Of a stretch of DNA of 62,576 bases, positions 14,648-23,120 are shown piece by piece. Both the position numbers and the translations under genes were made by a program. The number at the start of each line of letters is the position of its first letter. Position 1 is the stretch's first letter. The stretch comes from an uncultured Eubacteriales bacterium. Lineage in GTDB: Bacteria > Bacillota > Clostridia > Peptostreptococcales > Anaerovoracaceae. A model generated the notes under the pieces. It was not told the origin of the DNA and searched no databases. It saw only the letters and a program-made list of their open reading frames with translations. The DNA is taken from contig CACYFF010000011.1 in assembly GCA_902773665.1 (NCBI GenBank), positions 1 through 62,576 of the forward strand, read 5' to 3'.

Positions 14648-15511
14648 TCACATAAAGAAGTCATCAGCATCCTCGAGCGTCTTTAAGATCTCTTCTTCTC
14701 GGACCCCGGCAGTTCTTGCCAAAGCAATGGAACCCTGCATGGATGTCCGGATGTCCGAAGAAAAGGCATTCTCCACGAAGCCGTTAAACTCATTCATTTC
14801 TTCTTGCAGTTCTGCCTTAAAGGCCTCGAACTTCTCCTGAAGTTCAGCATCCAGAACACGTTGATTCTGCAGATACTCTTCCAACAGAGCCCGTTCTTTT
14901 TTATAGAGCTTTAGCCTGCCATATTCAAAGGCATAGATAGCTGCGGCCTGCGCCAGATCCGCATATTCACCGAGCCTTGGAATATATAGCATGCAGGACA
15001 ACAGCTTGACCATCGCCTCCAAGCAGAGCCATAAGCAATCGTCTGTGTAGGCGACTTCCTCGATTATTCCATCCAAGAAGGCTTCCGTTTTGCCTCTAAG
15101 CTCTTCCGACAAAGCCGTAATGGCAGCAACTTTTTCCTCCGGAATCTTTCCGTTAAAAAGTGACGCCGACCAATCGATATAATTCGCATATAAATCGAAG
15201 ATATGGGCGCTATACTCCACGCCATCCATCTCCACAGACAACTGTGTAACGGTTTCTGCAACAGCCGCCCAATCTTCTTTCGTATAGGCCTGTGGATATT
15301 GACCCAAGGAGACTCGCTTTAAAACCTCAAAAGTAAGGGTCGTCCCAATTTTAAGTTTCGTTAAGGCCTCGCTGTCATCATTTTCGACCATTTCATACAG
15401 ATACTTCTGCAATTTACGAAAGATTGCGATGCCATTTTTAATGGTACCGGCGGTATCTTCATCCAGCAGGTCTTCTATCGAAAGGCCTTCCAATATTGTC
15501 AAATCCATCAT
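14648..15511 (-). CDS. All-helical protein, third gene of the helicase operon
   Basis: A 287-residue protein, not recognised. It is predicted mostly alpha-helical and acidic, with no signal peptide. Residues about 175-245 are a long amphipathic helix or coiled coil (RLKLYKKERALLEEYLQNQRVLDAELQEKFEAF-type pattern), and the C-terminus is acidic (EEEILKTLEDADDFFM). It begins 10 bp after the stop of the 15522 gene and has AGGGAATAG as ribosome site, so the two are surely co-transcribed and probably form one complex. Codon use and base composition match the upstream gene. It could regulate or immunise against the pore-like protein; this is inference. Confidence 0.7.
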   Translation of the reverse strand: MMDLTILEGLSIEDLLDEDTAGTIKNGIAIFRKLQKYLYEMVENDDSEALTKLKIGTTLTFEVLKRVSLGQYPQAYTKEDWAAVAETVTQLSVEMDGVEYSAHIFDLYANYIDWSASLFNGKIPEEKVAAITALSEELRGKTEAFLDGIIEEVAYTDDCLWLCLEAMVKLLSCMLYIPRLGEYADLAQAAAIYAFEYGRLKLYKKERALLEEYLQNQRVLDAELQEKFEAFKAELQEEMNEFNGFVENAFSSDIRTSMQGSIALARTAGVREEEILKTLEDADDFFM

Positions 15512-15521
15512 CGTCTATTCC

Positions 15522-16556
15522 CTATGCGATCGTCTTTTCAAACATTGCAGACAAAGATTTCGTATTATTCACCAGCGCAACAAGCTGCATCTTCTGGTCT
15601 GCATCGAAAGAAGCGTAGTCCTTCCCGTATAATGCGAGGCATTCACGGTACTGCTTGCTTAACTTTTCTCTGATAGAAGTAGTTTCTATTAAAATTTGAT
15701 TGATTTTACCGTCCAACTCTTTTACTGTTTCAATATTCTTTTTTACGGATTCAATCTCTTCGTTTTTCTGTTTATTCAGTTTTGTACGCTTGTTAGCAAA
15801 CAGCAAAATAGAAGAAAGGAGAGTTGCGCCGGCGATTGTCAAGCCGATTGGACCTGCCATTGCTAACAATGCTTTGCCTGCAGCGATGCCGCCTGCACCC
15901 TGTGCTAACGTTCCCCCGCCAAGCCATGCTAATGCAGCATTTGTGGCAGCTGCACCGGAAAGCGTAGATATCGCGGTTCCCGTGGACGCCGTCCCAAACG
16001 TCGTTGCTATCCACATCGCTGCAGTAGGGGCCATAAATGCAACCGATGCGCCGGCAGCCAGCCCCGCACCTGCACCGCCTGCAGCTTCTCTTGCCGCCTG
16101 CAGTTCTTTATTAGCGAACTCGCAGCTCTCGATAAACTTGCCCCTGTTTATATTAATTTCTTCAAAATCTGCATCAAAAGTCTTTGGACGATTAGCAATG
16201 CTATTAATCAACCCTTCGACATTTTCTACGGTATCTGTTGCGCGGCTTCTTTCCACGAACAGTTTAATGCCCTTATCGTTCATCAGCGTGTAGGCATCGT
16301 TATACTCTGTAATGGAAGATGACAGCATGCGATCCAGTTCCGTAAGTTTTGCCTGGATATCATCTTTTGTTGCAATGGCTGAATCTTTAATTTCTCCAGC
16401 TTTTTCTGCAACGGCACTCGCCTTTTCTTTTAAGCCAGAAGTGTCGATACTTTTAGCCTTTACGACTGCTTTATCTACGGCTTTGGAACCTGCATGGCCC
16501 GCTGCGCCGGCGATTAACTTTGCTGTATCAAAGATAGAATCTTTATTCTTTGCCAT
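15522..16556 (-). CDS. Helical protein with a Gly/Ala-rich membrane-inserting core
   Basis: A 344-residue protein with a three-part plan: helical N-terminal region (1-155, Lys/Ala/Asp-rich), a strongly hydrophobic Gly/Ala/Thr-rich block (159-254, with GGAGAGLAAGASVAFM and AGPIGLTIAGATLLSSILLF), and a C-terminal coiled coil (256-300) plus a short tail. There is no signal peptide. The helix-hydrophobic hairpin-helix plan is that of alpha-pore-forming proteins and of some dynamin or Gly-zipper membrane proteins. It starts 17 bp after the helicase stop with GGAGGAG as ribosome site. In a defence operon such a protein would be a candidate membrane-breaching effector. No named family is claimed. 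Confidence 0.65.
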   Translation of the reverse strand: MAKNKDSIFDTAKLIAGAAGHAGSKAVDKAVVKAKSIDTSGLKEKASAVAEKAGEIKDSAIATKDDIQAKLTELDRMLSSSITEYNDAYTLMNDKGIKLFVERSRATDTVENVEGLINSIANRPKTFDADFEEININRGKFIESCEFANKELQAAREAAGGAGAGLAAGASVAFMAPTAAMWIATTFGTASTGTAISTLSGAAATNAALAWLGGGTLAQGAGGIAAGKALLAMAGPIGLTIAGATLLSSILLFANKRTKLNKQKNEEIESVKKNIETVKELDGKINQILIETTSIREKLSKQYRECLALYGKDYASFDADQKMQLVALVNNTKSLSAMFEKTIA

Positions 16557-16573
16557 AAATAGCTCCTCCCTAT

Positions 16574-19501
16574 TTACCCCACAATATATTCATACAACGC
16601 TTCCTGCACCGGGGTCTCCAGCTGATAGGCGATTTCGACCGCCGTGCTCTTGGTTCCCGGCATCGTAAACTCTTTCGTTTCGCCAGTCGCGTGCAAATGA
16701 CCCAGATAATAGAATTCTTTCGAGGTTTCCTTATCGTCTTTATTCTTCCGCACGAACAGGTGCATGGCAATACCTCGCTCGTCCGCATGCAGGGCATTCT
16801 GCACATCGCCCGATTCTACGGTACGATTCGACTTGGAAATCGCAATCAGACGCCACGGCGACTCGAAGCGGTCGTTGTAATTCTGCGTCTCGACCACGTC
16901 TTCGGCCTTATCGTAATTGATAAAGACCGGATAGGTTTTCGTCTTAGCATCGTACTTATAACCGCCGATGTTCAGGGCAACTTCGCCCTTGTCCCAGTTC
17001 AGGATGCGGCAGACATCTTCATACGTATATTTTGCGTTCAGCGTAAAGAATGTATCGGCATAGCGGATCGCATAATCCCTGCGATTCCGATAAAGGCCGA
17101 AGTCCACAAGGGTCTGCACTTCGGCACGGAATGCCTCATTCTCCAGCATTTTTGCGAACGGCTCCGAAATCGAATAATCGTCACCATCGGGCTGCAGCAG
17201 CACCGCCGATTGATACGTACCGGCCGATCCGCCGCTGGGGAACTGGTTCGTCATAAAGTTGATTACATTTGTGCGGATGGTGTCGGTCACGACCAGATCG
17301 TATTCGCGGCGCATCGCATCCTCGAATCGCGCGAGAACATTTCGTCCGTCTTCCAACAGCAGTTTCAACATCACCAGTTCGTGGACCCGCTTGCCCGGCG
17401 CCAGTTTGCGGGAAATAAACTGCAGCACGTTCTCTTCTGCATCCGTAAAGCGAACCGTATATTCCTTTTCGTATTTCTTCAGGAATGTGTAATAGCAACC
17501 GATGTTCTTGTTATCGAAGATCCGCAGAGGGTCGATGGAATCGGTGCGGTCAAAGTCCATCAGCGTCGGGATGCGGCCCAGCCGCGCCCTCAGATTCTTA
17601 TAACTCGTTTTGATCAGTTCGATGTCGTTGAACCGCGCATCGTCGATCGATTTATAGATCCGTTCCTTCGCGATCTCATCGAAATCGATCGTCGAACAGC
17701 CGGGGATCACCCGCGAGCCTTCACTGATATACCGGCGCACATTATCCTTGTTGTATGTCTTATCACCGGACAGCGCGATGGGGATCAGGAAGCTCTTCTT
17801 GTAGTTTCCGATAAAGTCGATGACCACCACATATTCCTTATCCGCCAGTTTCCGCAGGCCGCGTCCGAGCTGCTGCACGAAAATGATGGCAGATTGCGTC
17901 GGCCGCAGCATCACGACCTGGTTGACCGATGGAATATCCACGCCCTCATTAAAGATATCTACCGTAATGATGTAATCCAAGTAATTGTCCGGTTCATCCG
18001 TCTCCAGCATCTGGATCGCATATTCACGATCCGCCTCGCTGTGATCCCCGGTGAGGGCCTTCGTGTGCAAGCCTTTCGCGTTCAGCTGACGTTCCAGTTC
18101 CAACGCTTCCTCTTTACGGCTGCAAAAGATCAGCCCCTTGATCCTGCCGTGGTCACAGCCGTAAAAACGGGTCACATCGTAAATGTGTTTGACCCGTTCC
18201 TCAGAGACCAGGTAGCGGAAATCGGTCTCGTCCTCCACCAGCTGACCGTCCACCGTAAAGTCTGAAACCCCATGATAATGGAAGGGCGAAAGCATGTTCT
18301 GCTCCAGCGCATCCTGCAGGCGAATTTCGTAGGCGATGTTGTAGTTGAACGTCTTGAAGATGTCGATGCCGTCCGTTCTTTCCGGCGTAGCGGACATGCC
18401 CAGCAGGAACTTCGGCGTAAAGTAATGGATGAGCCTCTGATAGGACTCCGCGCCGGAACGGTGAACTTCGTCGATGCAGATGTAGTCAAAGGTGTCCGGG
18501 TCGAACTTCGTGTAATGGTCCGGCCGGGACATGGTCTGCACGGTCGTAAAGATAAAGTCGGATTCTGTATCGTGCTCAGATCCGCCGTAGAATCCCATGG
18601 TCCGGGTATTGCCGAAAACCGTGCGGAAGGTCTTCATAGCCGCACGGGCAATGTTTTCGCGATGAATGACGAAAAGCACGCGTCTTGCATCGAAAGCGCT
18701 GGCATCGAAGGCGGAAAGATAGGTTTTCCCGGTGCCTGTGGCGGAGATCAGAAGAGCGCGGTCCTGACCTTCCGCGCGCAGAACCTGCAGTGCCTCGAGC
18801 GCCTCCTTCTGCATGGTGTTGGGGCTGGGACGGAACCCGAGCGGATATTCAACTGCAAGCTCCTCCTCGGACTCGCTGCGGGCGCGAATCTGCGCGATCC
18901 GCTGGGCCCGATAGATCCGCGTATACTGCAGCAGCCAATCTTCATCGACAACGGTCGCCGATGCAAACTGCCGGTCGAATTCGCTGCGGATATCCGAAAC
19001 GATGGATCCCTCCGTAAAGGATGTGACCCTTAGATTCCACTCGTTGTTGGCACACAGAGCATTCTGTGTAAGATTGCTGCTACCGACGATCAGCGTGTGA
19101 CCTTCTCCATGCCGGAAGATATACCCCTTGGCGTGGAAGTTGTTTTCGGTCTGGATTTTCAGCTCAATATTAGGAAAACGGAGCAACCGGCGAAGTGCGC
19201 GGGGCTCCGTAAAATTCTGATAGGAAGACGCCAGGATGCGGCCCTTGATCTGCTTATGCTCCAGCTCTTTCAGCGCGTCAATAATGACCTCGACACCACT
19301 GTTCGTAACAAAGGCAACAGAAAAAGCGAACTCATCGCAGGTGCGGAGTTCCGAAAGAATCGTCGTGAGGACCTTCGTTTTTTGCTGGGCGTCATTCAGC
19401 AGCAGTTTGGGTTTATAATCCTGCCTTGCTACCGTTGTACTGTCGATATATCCCGCACGAAGAGCTTTTTCTAGATCTTTTGTTAGGATTTGATCTTGCA
19501 C
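16574..19501 (-). CDS. PLD nuclease-SF2 helicase-DUF3427 fusion
   Basis: A 975-residue protein in three parts. A phospholipase D-like domain (about 35-185) carries the HKD-type motif FHAKGYIF with a following VGSSNLTQNAL. An SF2 helicase (about 225-580) has Walker A SATGTGKT (about 255), DEVH in CIDEVHRSG (about 344), SAT in LGMSATPERTDG, and motif VI QQLGRGLRK. The C-terminal third matches DUF3427, including HLFVRKNKDD and FYYLGHL. PLD-helicase-DUF3427 proteins occur as single-gene or operon-borne candidates for restriction-like defence. Here it is first in a tight operon with two unrecognised helical proteins. The single visible HKD implies that a dimer forms the nuclease site. Confidence 0.9.
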   Translation of the reverse strand: MQDQILTKDLEKALRAGYIDSTTVARQDYKPKLLLNDAQQKTKVLTTILSELRTCDEFAFSVAFVTNSGVEVIIDALKELEHKQIKGRILASSYQNFTEPRALRRLLRFPNIELKIQTENNFHAKGYIFRHGEGHTLIVGSSNLTQNALCANNEWNLRVTSFTEGSIVSDIRSEFDRQFASATVVDEDWLLQYTRIYRAQRIAQIRARSESEEELAVEYPLGFRPSPNTMQKEALEALQVLRAEGQDRALLISATGTGKTYLSAFDASAFDARRVLFVIHRENIARAAMKTFRTVFGNTRTMGFYGGSEHDTESDFIFTTVQTMSRPDHYTKFDPDTFDYICIDEVHRSGAESYQRLIHYFTPKFLLGMSATPERTDGIDIFKTFNYNIAYEIRLQDALEQNMLSPFHYHGVSDFTVDGQLVEDETDFRYLVSEERVKHIYDVTRFYGCDHGRIKGLIFCSRKEEALELERQLNAKGLHTKALTGDHSEADREYAIQMLETDEPDNYLDYIITVDIFNEGVDIPSVNQVVMLRPTQSAIIFVQQLGRGLRKLADKEYVVVIDFIGNYKKSFLIPIALSGDKTYNKDNVRRYISEGSRVIPGCSTIDFDEIAKERIYKSIDDARFNDIELIKTSYKNLRARLGRIPTLMDFDRTDSIDPLRIFDNKNIGCYYTFLKKYEKEYTVRFTDAEENVLQFISRKLAPGKRVHELVMLKLLLEDGRNVLARFEDAMRREYDLVVTDTIRTNVINFMTNQFPSGGSAGTYQSAVLLQPDGDDYSISEPFAKMLENEAFRAEVQTLVDFGLYRNRRDYAIRYADTFFTLNAKYTYEDVCRILNWDKGEVALNIGGYKYDAKTKTYPVFINYDKAEDVVETQNYNDRFESPWRLIAISKSNRTVESGDVQNALHADERGIAMHLFVRKNKDDKETSKEFYYLGHLHATGETKEFTMPGTKSTAVEIAYQLETPVQEALYEYIVG

Positions 19502-19554
19502 AGGGCGCTCCTATATCTAAAATCTATATACATTTTAACATGGATTCTTCTGCC

Positions 19555-20118
19555 CTACCTCCACGGGCAATCCGCCAGATGGTCGTTTACGATGCCGATG
19601 GACTGCAGGAAGGAATAGGTGATGACGGGGCCGACAAAGCCGATGCCGCGCTTCTTCATGTCGGCGGCCATACGGCGCGAGACGTCCGACTCTACCGGCA
19701 TTTCCGCCGGGGTCTTCCAGCGGCCGTCGATACGTTTACCGCTCGAGAAGCCCCACAGATAGGCGTCGAAAGAGCCGAATTCCACCTGCAGTTTCTGCAC
19801 GATCTGCGCGTTTTTGCGCACGCTGAAGATCTTGGCGCGGTTGCGGATGAGCCCGGGATCGGTCATCAGGGCCTCCAGTTCCGAATCAGTCATGGCAGCG
19901 CAGGCGTCGATGTCGAAGCCGTGGAATGCCGCCCGGTAGGCCTCCCGCTTGTGCATGATGGTCTTCCACGAAAGCCCCACGCTGGCACCTTCCAGGCAGA
20001 GCATTTCGAATTGGAAGCGGTCATCGTGGTTCTCTTTGCACCATTCGTTGTCGTGATATTCCTCTAAGATCGGGTCACCCTCGTACCAGGCGCGGCAGGC
20101 GCACGTTCCTTTTTCCAT
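19555..20118 (-). CDS. tag: DNA-3-methyladenine glycosylase I
   Basis: A 187-residue base-excision enzyme that removes N3-methyladenine from alkylated DNA. The N-terminus CRAWYEGDPILEEYHDNEWC aligns with the Tag pattern CxW...YHDxEWG, and LEGASVGLSWKTIMHKREAYRAAF is the usual catalytic-pocket helix set. The C-terminal NDHLADCPWR supplies the second His/Cys pair of the structural zinc site. It lies between the helicase operon and a lipoprotein gene on the same strand and starts 6 bp after that gene's stop, so it may be read from the same transcript. Length is typical. Confidence 0.93.
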   Translation of the reverse strand: MEKGTCACRAWYEGDPILEEYHDNEWCKENHDDRFQFEMLCLEGASVGLSWKTIMHKREAYRAAFHGFDIDACAAMTDSELEALMTDPGLIRNRAKIFSVRKNAQIVQKLQVEFGSFDAYLWGFSSGKRIDGRWKTPAEMPVESDVSRRMAADMKKRGIGFVGPVITYSFLQSIGIVNDHLADCPWR

Positions 20119-20124
20119 AAAAGC

Positions 20125-21117
20125 CTACTCCTCGAACAGCCCGTCCAGATAGCCCAGCAGGTCGTCCAGCAGGGGCTGCAGCAGCGCGATATCCGAGGGC
20201 TCGCTCACCATAATGTTCTCCCGGTGGCCGTTCTCGTATTCCAGATAGATCTCCAGGTCGCCCGCGTCGGGCCAGGGATCGAAGTTCTCCCTGCCTTGCC
20301 CGTACAGAACGGAATAGTGGCTGAAGGCCCGCCAGTCGTGGCTGGCAAAGATCTCCGAGATCCGGTCGAAATAGTCCTCCGGGAAGGCGCGATACAGATC
20401 CAATTCGGTCGTCTCGGTCCCGTAATTGTAGATATCCTTGTTCAGCACGAGGGTCTGCCCGTCGATCGCCATCTCCTCCGGCACGTTGATGTCGCCGTAG
20501 GAATAGTGCCTGCCGTCCTTCTTCCAGTCGAAGCACAGGCGGGTAATCTCCCCCGTTTCCCTCGGCGGAACAAAGCGATCGTCGCCCTTGGCAGCGAACC
20601 AGTCCGCGAAGGCCAGGTAGATGCCCTGCGCCCAGGGCGCTTCGGGCTCGTTGTTGATGGTAAAGGTGAGGTTTTCGCTGGAGGCGTAGTTGATGTCCAC
20701 GCCGCAGGCTTGGAACTCCGGCGGGAGCCCCGCGGTCACATCGTAGATGCCGTTTTGCGATGCGAGCTGGTTCTCGTCGATGACCCTCTGCAGCGCCGCC
20801 AGCAGCTCTTCGTCTGCGGTCATCTGCACGCCGGAGCCGCTTTCGCTTGCGATGAGCGTGCCGCTTTCGTCCGGCTTTATCTCGAAGACGTATTCGCGGT
20901 CACCGTCTCCTTTGCCCCATTCGCCCTGGAGATAGAAGTGGGCGTAGAAATCCGCGATCTCCTTGGATTCTATCGTCTTGGGCGCGTTGGCGTCGATGTG
21001 AGTCGTGTTGCCGCCTTCGATAGGTTCTTCTTCCGGGACGGTGTCCGCATCCGGGTCGCAGCCGGCCAGCAGGAAGGCCAGCGCCGGGATGAGCAAAAGA
21101 AAGATCCAATGTTTCAT
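20125..21117 (-). CDS. Lipoprotein of unknown function
   Basis: A 330-residue exported protein. The signal peptide MKHWIFLLLIPALAFLLAGC has a clear LAGC lipobox, so the mature form is lipid-anchored on the outer face of the membrane. An acidic linker (PDADTVPEEEP) follows. The rest is acidic and predicted mixed alpha/beta with no recognised domain; paired segments such as FYAHFYLQGEWGKGDGDREYVFEIKPDESG and RLCFDWKKDGRHYSYG suggest beta-rich repeats. It lies between tag and a 45-residue secreted peptide and starts 9 bp downstream of the latter. The start has AGGAGG five bases upstream. Confidence 0.8.
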   Translation of the reverse strand: MKHWIFLLLIPALAFLLAGCDPDADTVPEEEPIEGGNTTHIDANAPKTIESKEIADFYAHFYLQGEWGKGDGDREYVFEIKPDESGTLIASESGSGVQMTADEELLAALQRVIDENQLASQNGIYDVTAGLPPEFQACGVDINYASSENLTFTINNEPEAPWAQGIYLAFADWFAAKGDDRFVPPRETGEITRLCFDWKKDGRHYSYGDINVPEEMAIDGQTLVLNKDIYNYGTETTELDLYRAFPEDYFDRISEIFASHDWRAFSHYSVLYGQGRENFDPWPDAGDLEIYLEYENGHRENIMVSEPSDIALLQPLLDDLLGYLDGLFEE

Positions 21118-21126
21118 AGCGTCCTC

Positions 21127-21264
21127 CTATTCTTCGGGGATCGTAACGTCGCCGAGCTTCCAGCTCTCGATGCCCTCGATCCGCAGATAGCGCAAGCTCT
21201 CGTCGGTAAAGGTGCTGCCTGCCAGCAGGCACAGTATTAGCAAAAGCAGTATCGCTCGTTTCAT
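21127..21264 (-). CDS. Small secreted or membrane peptide, 45 residues
   Basis: MKRAILLLLILCLLAGSTFTDES is a signal peptide or membrane anchor, with LLAGS resembling a lipobox without its Cys. Only about 25 residues follow (RYLRIEGIESWKLGDVTIPEE). GGAGG lies eight bases before the ATG at 21264; the open frame extends to 21312 but through a palindromic repeat. It is 9 bp upstream of the lipoprotein gene. It may be a truncated sibling of that lipoprotein or a leader-type peptide. Confidence 0.6.
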   Translation of the reverse strand: MKRAILLLLILCLLAGSTFTDESLRYLRIEGIESWKLGDVTIPEE

Positions 21265-21298
21265 GTGCGTGTCCTCCGCTTTTATTATATAAAAATAA

Positions 21299-21325
21299 GG
21301 ACAGGTGCACAATGTACCTGTCCCC
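21299..21325. repeat. Short palindrome GGACAGGT...ACCTGTCC
   Basis: Arms GGACAGGT-g-CA and TG-t-ACCTGTCC lie between the cystatin gene stop and the small peptide gene. The form (flanking G- and C-runs, about 27 bp) resembles the GGGGACGGTTC elements but the arm sequence differs. Confidence 0.6.
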
Positions 21326-21341
21326 GTGTGTTGTTGTGTTA

Positions 21342-22061
21342 TTAGTAGCCCAGCTCTACGTCGTCCACAGACAGCACTTCCACATGACCGTCCAGGGCGC
21401 TGTACAGGGTGAGTACCACGTAGCGGGGCTGCGCATCGGGAGAGACTGCCTTCGCCTGTGCCAGCACCTTGTAATTGACGCCGGAGACCACCTGGGAAGC
21501 CAGCAGCGCGATCGCTTCGTAGTCTACGCCCAGCAGCTGTTCGCGGGCCTTGTCGATCACTGCCTGTACGTCTTCGGAGATGGCAGGATCTTCCGCCGCG
21601 TTCCAGCCGCCCAGCAGATCTTCGTTGTTCGCATTCTGCAGATCGCTAATATCCTTAACTTCGAGATTTCCGTCCAGATCCTCATAGATGTAGACCAGGG
21701 AATAGCCCGGCTTCGCGTCGGGATAGATCACCGTGGACTTGCACAGGAAGCAGTGGTTGAGCCCGGCCACGACCTGGTGACCCAGGTAAGCGATGGGCTC
21801 ATAAGCAACTCCCGTGAGCCCTTCCAGCGCTCTTTCAAACAGATCCTTCAGATCGTCCGTCATGGCAGTATCCTCTGCTGCTTCCCAGCCGCCTGCGATG
21901 GCGACTTCTTCGACTTCTTCGACCGGTTCTACGACGGCTTCTTCCGTCTGAGCACCGCTGCCTGCGGCCAGGTCATCTGCGGCCTTGGCGCAGCCCGTGG
22001 CGCCCATCAGCATCATGAAAGCTAAAGTACCTGCTAAAAATCTCTTCATTACATTTCTCAT
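21342..22061 (-). CDS. Lipoprotein with two cystatin-like domains
   Basis: A 239-residue exported lipoprotein. The signal ends in the lipobox MGATGC (Cys24). After an acidic linker there are two tandem repeats of ~90 residues. Each begins with a Gly-Gly (57-58, 151-152), has a helix (MTDDLKDLFERALEGL / ISEDVQAVIDKAREQL), and contains QxVxG: QVVAGLNH (96-100) and QVVSGVNY (190-194). The N-terminal Gly and the QxVxG loop are the two hallmark papain-binding elements of cystatins/stefins. The product is therefore likely a surface cysteine-protease inhibitor or a cystatin-fold relative. I chose ATG 22061 since GGAGG lies eight bases upstream. Confidence 0.82.
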   Translation of the reverse strand: MRNVMKRFLAGTLAFMMLMGATGCAKAADDLAAGSGAQTEEAVVEPVEEVEEVAIAGGWEAAEDTAMTDDLKDLFERALEGLTGVAYEPIAYLGHQVVAGLNHCFLCKSTVIYPDAKPGYSLVYIYEDLDGNLEVKDISDLQNANNEDLLGGWNAAEDPAISEDVQAVIDKAREQLLGVDYEAIALLASQVVSGVNYKVLAQAKAVSPDAQPRYVVLTLYSALDGHVEVLSVDDVELGY

Positions 22062-22110
22062 TTTCTTTTCCTCCGTTATCTTTTTACCTTCCATTTTTGT
22101 GTTCTCACTC

Positions 22111-22812
22111 TTAAAGACCGAAGGATCTCTCAGTTGGTTGCGTGGACGCAAAAATATTTTTTGCAATGATTTCGAGGCTGTTTGGCGTGACCCGGCAGGG
22201 CAGATGCAGCACCATTACCCCAGCCGCCCGGGCCTCTTCCAGCGCGATGCCGAACGTCGGCTGTGTGGCATCGTTTGGCCTTACTTCGGTAACGCCTTCC
22301 ATGGCGATCACGAAGGCTACCGCCGCGTGCCAGTCTTCCTTCGCTGCGCGGGTCAACTCGTGCAGATGCTTAACGCCCCGCTCCGTCGGCGCATCCGGGA
22401 AGTAGCCGATGCCGTCGATATTGAGCGTGCATCCTTTCACTTCCAGAAGCCAGCGCTCTTCGCCCTTCTCCATCATAAAATCGATGCGGGAATCGCCCCA
22501 GGTGAATTCCGCTGCGATGCGGTCGAACCCCTGGGTCTGCAGCCACTCCAGACAGACCTGGTTGGGCGCCTGGCTGTCGATGTTGACGATGGAACCGTCC
22601 TCCCGGCGGACAGCCACCAGGTCGTATTTCGTCTTGCGGGCAGGATTATCGGAGGCGCACAGAAACACTTCCGCACCGGGCAGCAACAGTTCCTTGCAGC
22701 GCCCGGTATTCTTGACATGCACCGTCTGAACTGCGCCATCCAACTCTACGTGGGCGACGAAGCGGTTCGGGCGGTCAATGAATGCGGCTGTGCGGATGTC
22801 GGGGTAAATCAT
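22111..22812 (-). CDS. sfsA: SfsA-family protein
   Basis: A 233-residue cytosolic protein of the SfsA (sugar fermentation stimulation) family. Family marks are RPNRFVAHVELDG near the N-terminus (an OB-like part), HVKNTGRCKELLLPGAEVFL, and the PD-(D/E)XK-like core GDSRIDFMM...RWLLEVKGCTL. SfsA proteins bind DNA and have a nuclease fold, but their role is unsettled. Length is typical. No strong ribosome site is visible before ATG 22812. It is 49 bp from the cystatin lipoprotein gene, which is probably not functionally linked. Confidence 0.93.
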   Translation of the reverse strand: MIYPDIRTAAFIDRPNRFVAHVELDGAVQTVHVKNTGRCKELLLPGAEVFLCASDNPARKTKYDLVAVRREDGSIVNIDSQAPNQVCLEWLQTQGFDRIAAEFTWGDSRIDFMMEKGEERWLLEVKGCTLNIDGIGYFPDAPTERGVKHLHELTRAAKEDWHAAVAFVIAMEGVTEVRPNDATQPTFGIALEEARAAGVMVLHLPCRVTPNSLEIIAKNIFASTQPTERSFGL

Positions 22813-22851
22813 GTGCAGTGTTCGCTTACTAAAAATCGCGGCCAGAGAAAA

Positions 22852-22890
22852 TGTATCGCAAACGGCTTTCTAAACGCCTTCTGCGATACA
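22852..22890. repeat. TGTATCG-family palindrome, copy 1
   Basis: TGTATCGCA and TGCGATACA flank a 21-bp interior. It lies in the 308-bp gap between sfsA and the nitrilase gene, which otherwise shows no gene. Confidence 0.75.
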
Positions 22891-23049
22891 ACATTTCAGG
22901 ATTGAGGGAGTTGATCTGCTGTATAAGGGGTTAAGACCCTCTGAGGTTCGGGGCAGTAGGGCCGAAAAGTCCTTCCGACAGGTAAAAAAGCACGCCTTTA
23001 CGCCATCCATTTGTAAAAGTTTACATTAGGATTTCTTTCCCAAAGAGAA

Positions 23050-23092
23050 GATGTATCGCAAAGCGTGATAATTCATCCTTTTGCGATACATC
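23050..23092. repeat. TGTATCG-family palindrome, copy 2
   Basis: GATGTATCGCAAA and TTTGCGATACATC flank a 17-bp interior. It ends about 30 bp after the nitrilase stop and might also act in termination. Three further family members lie at 53470-53708. Confidence 0.78.
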
Positions 23093-23120
23093 ACGCAGAT
23101 CCGCGAGTTTTCGACCTGGA

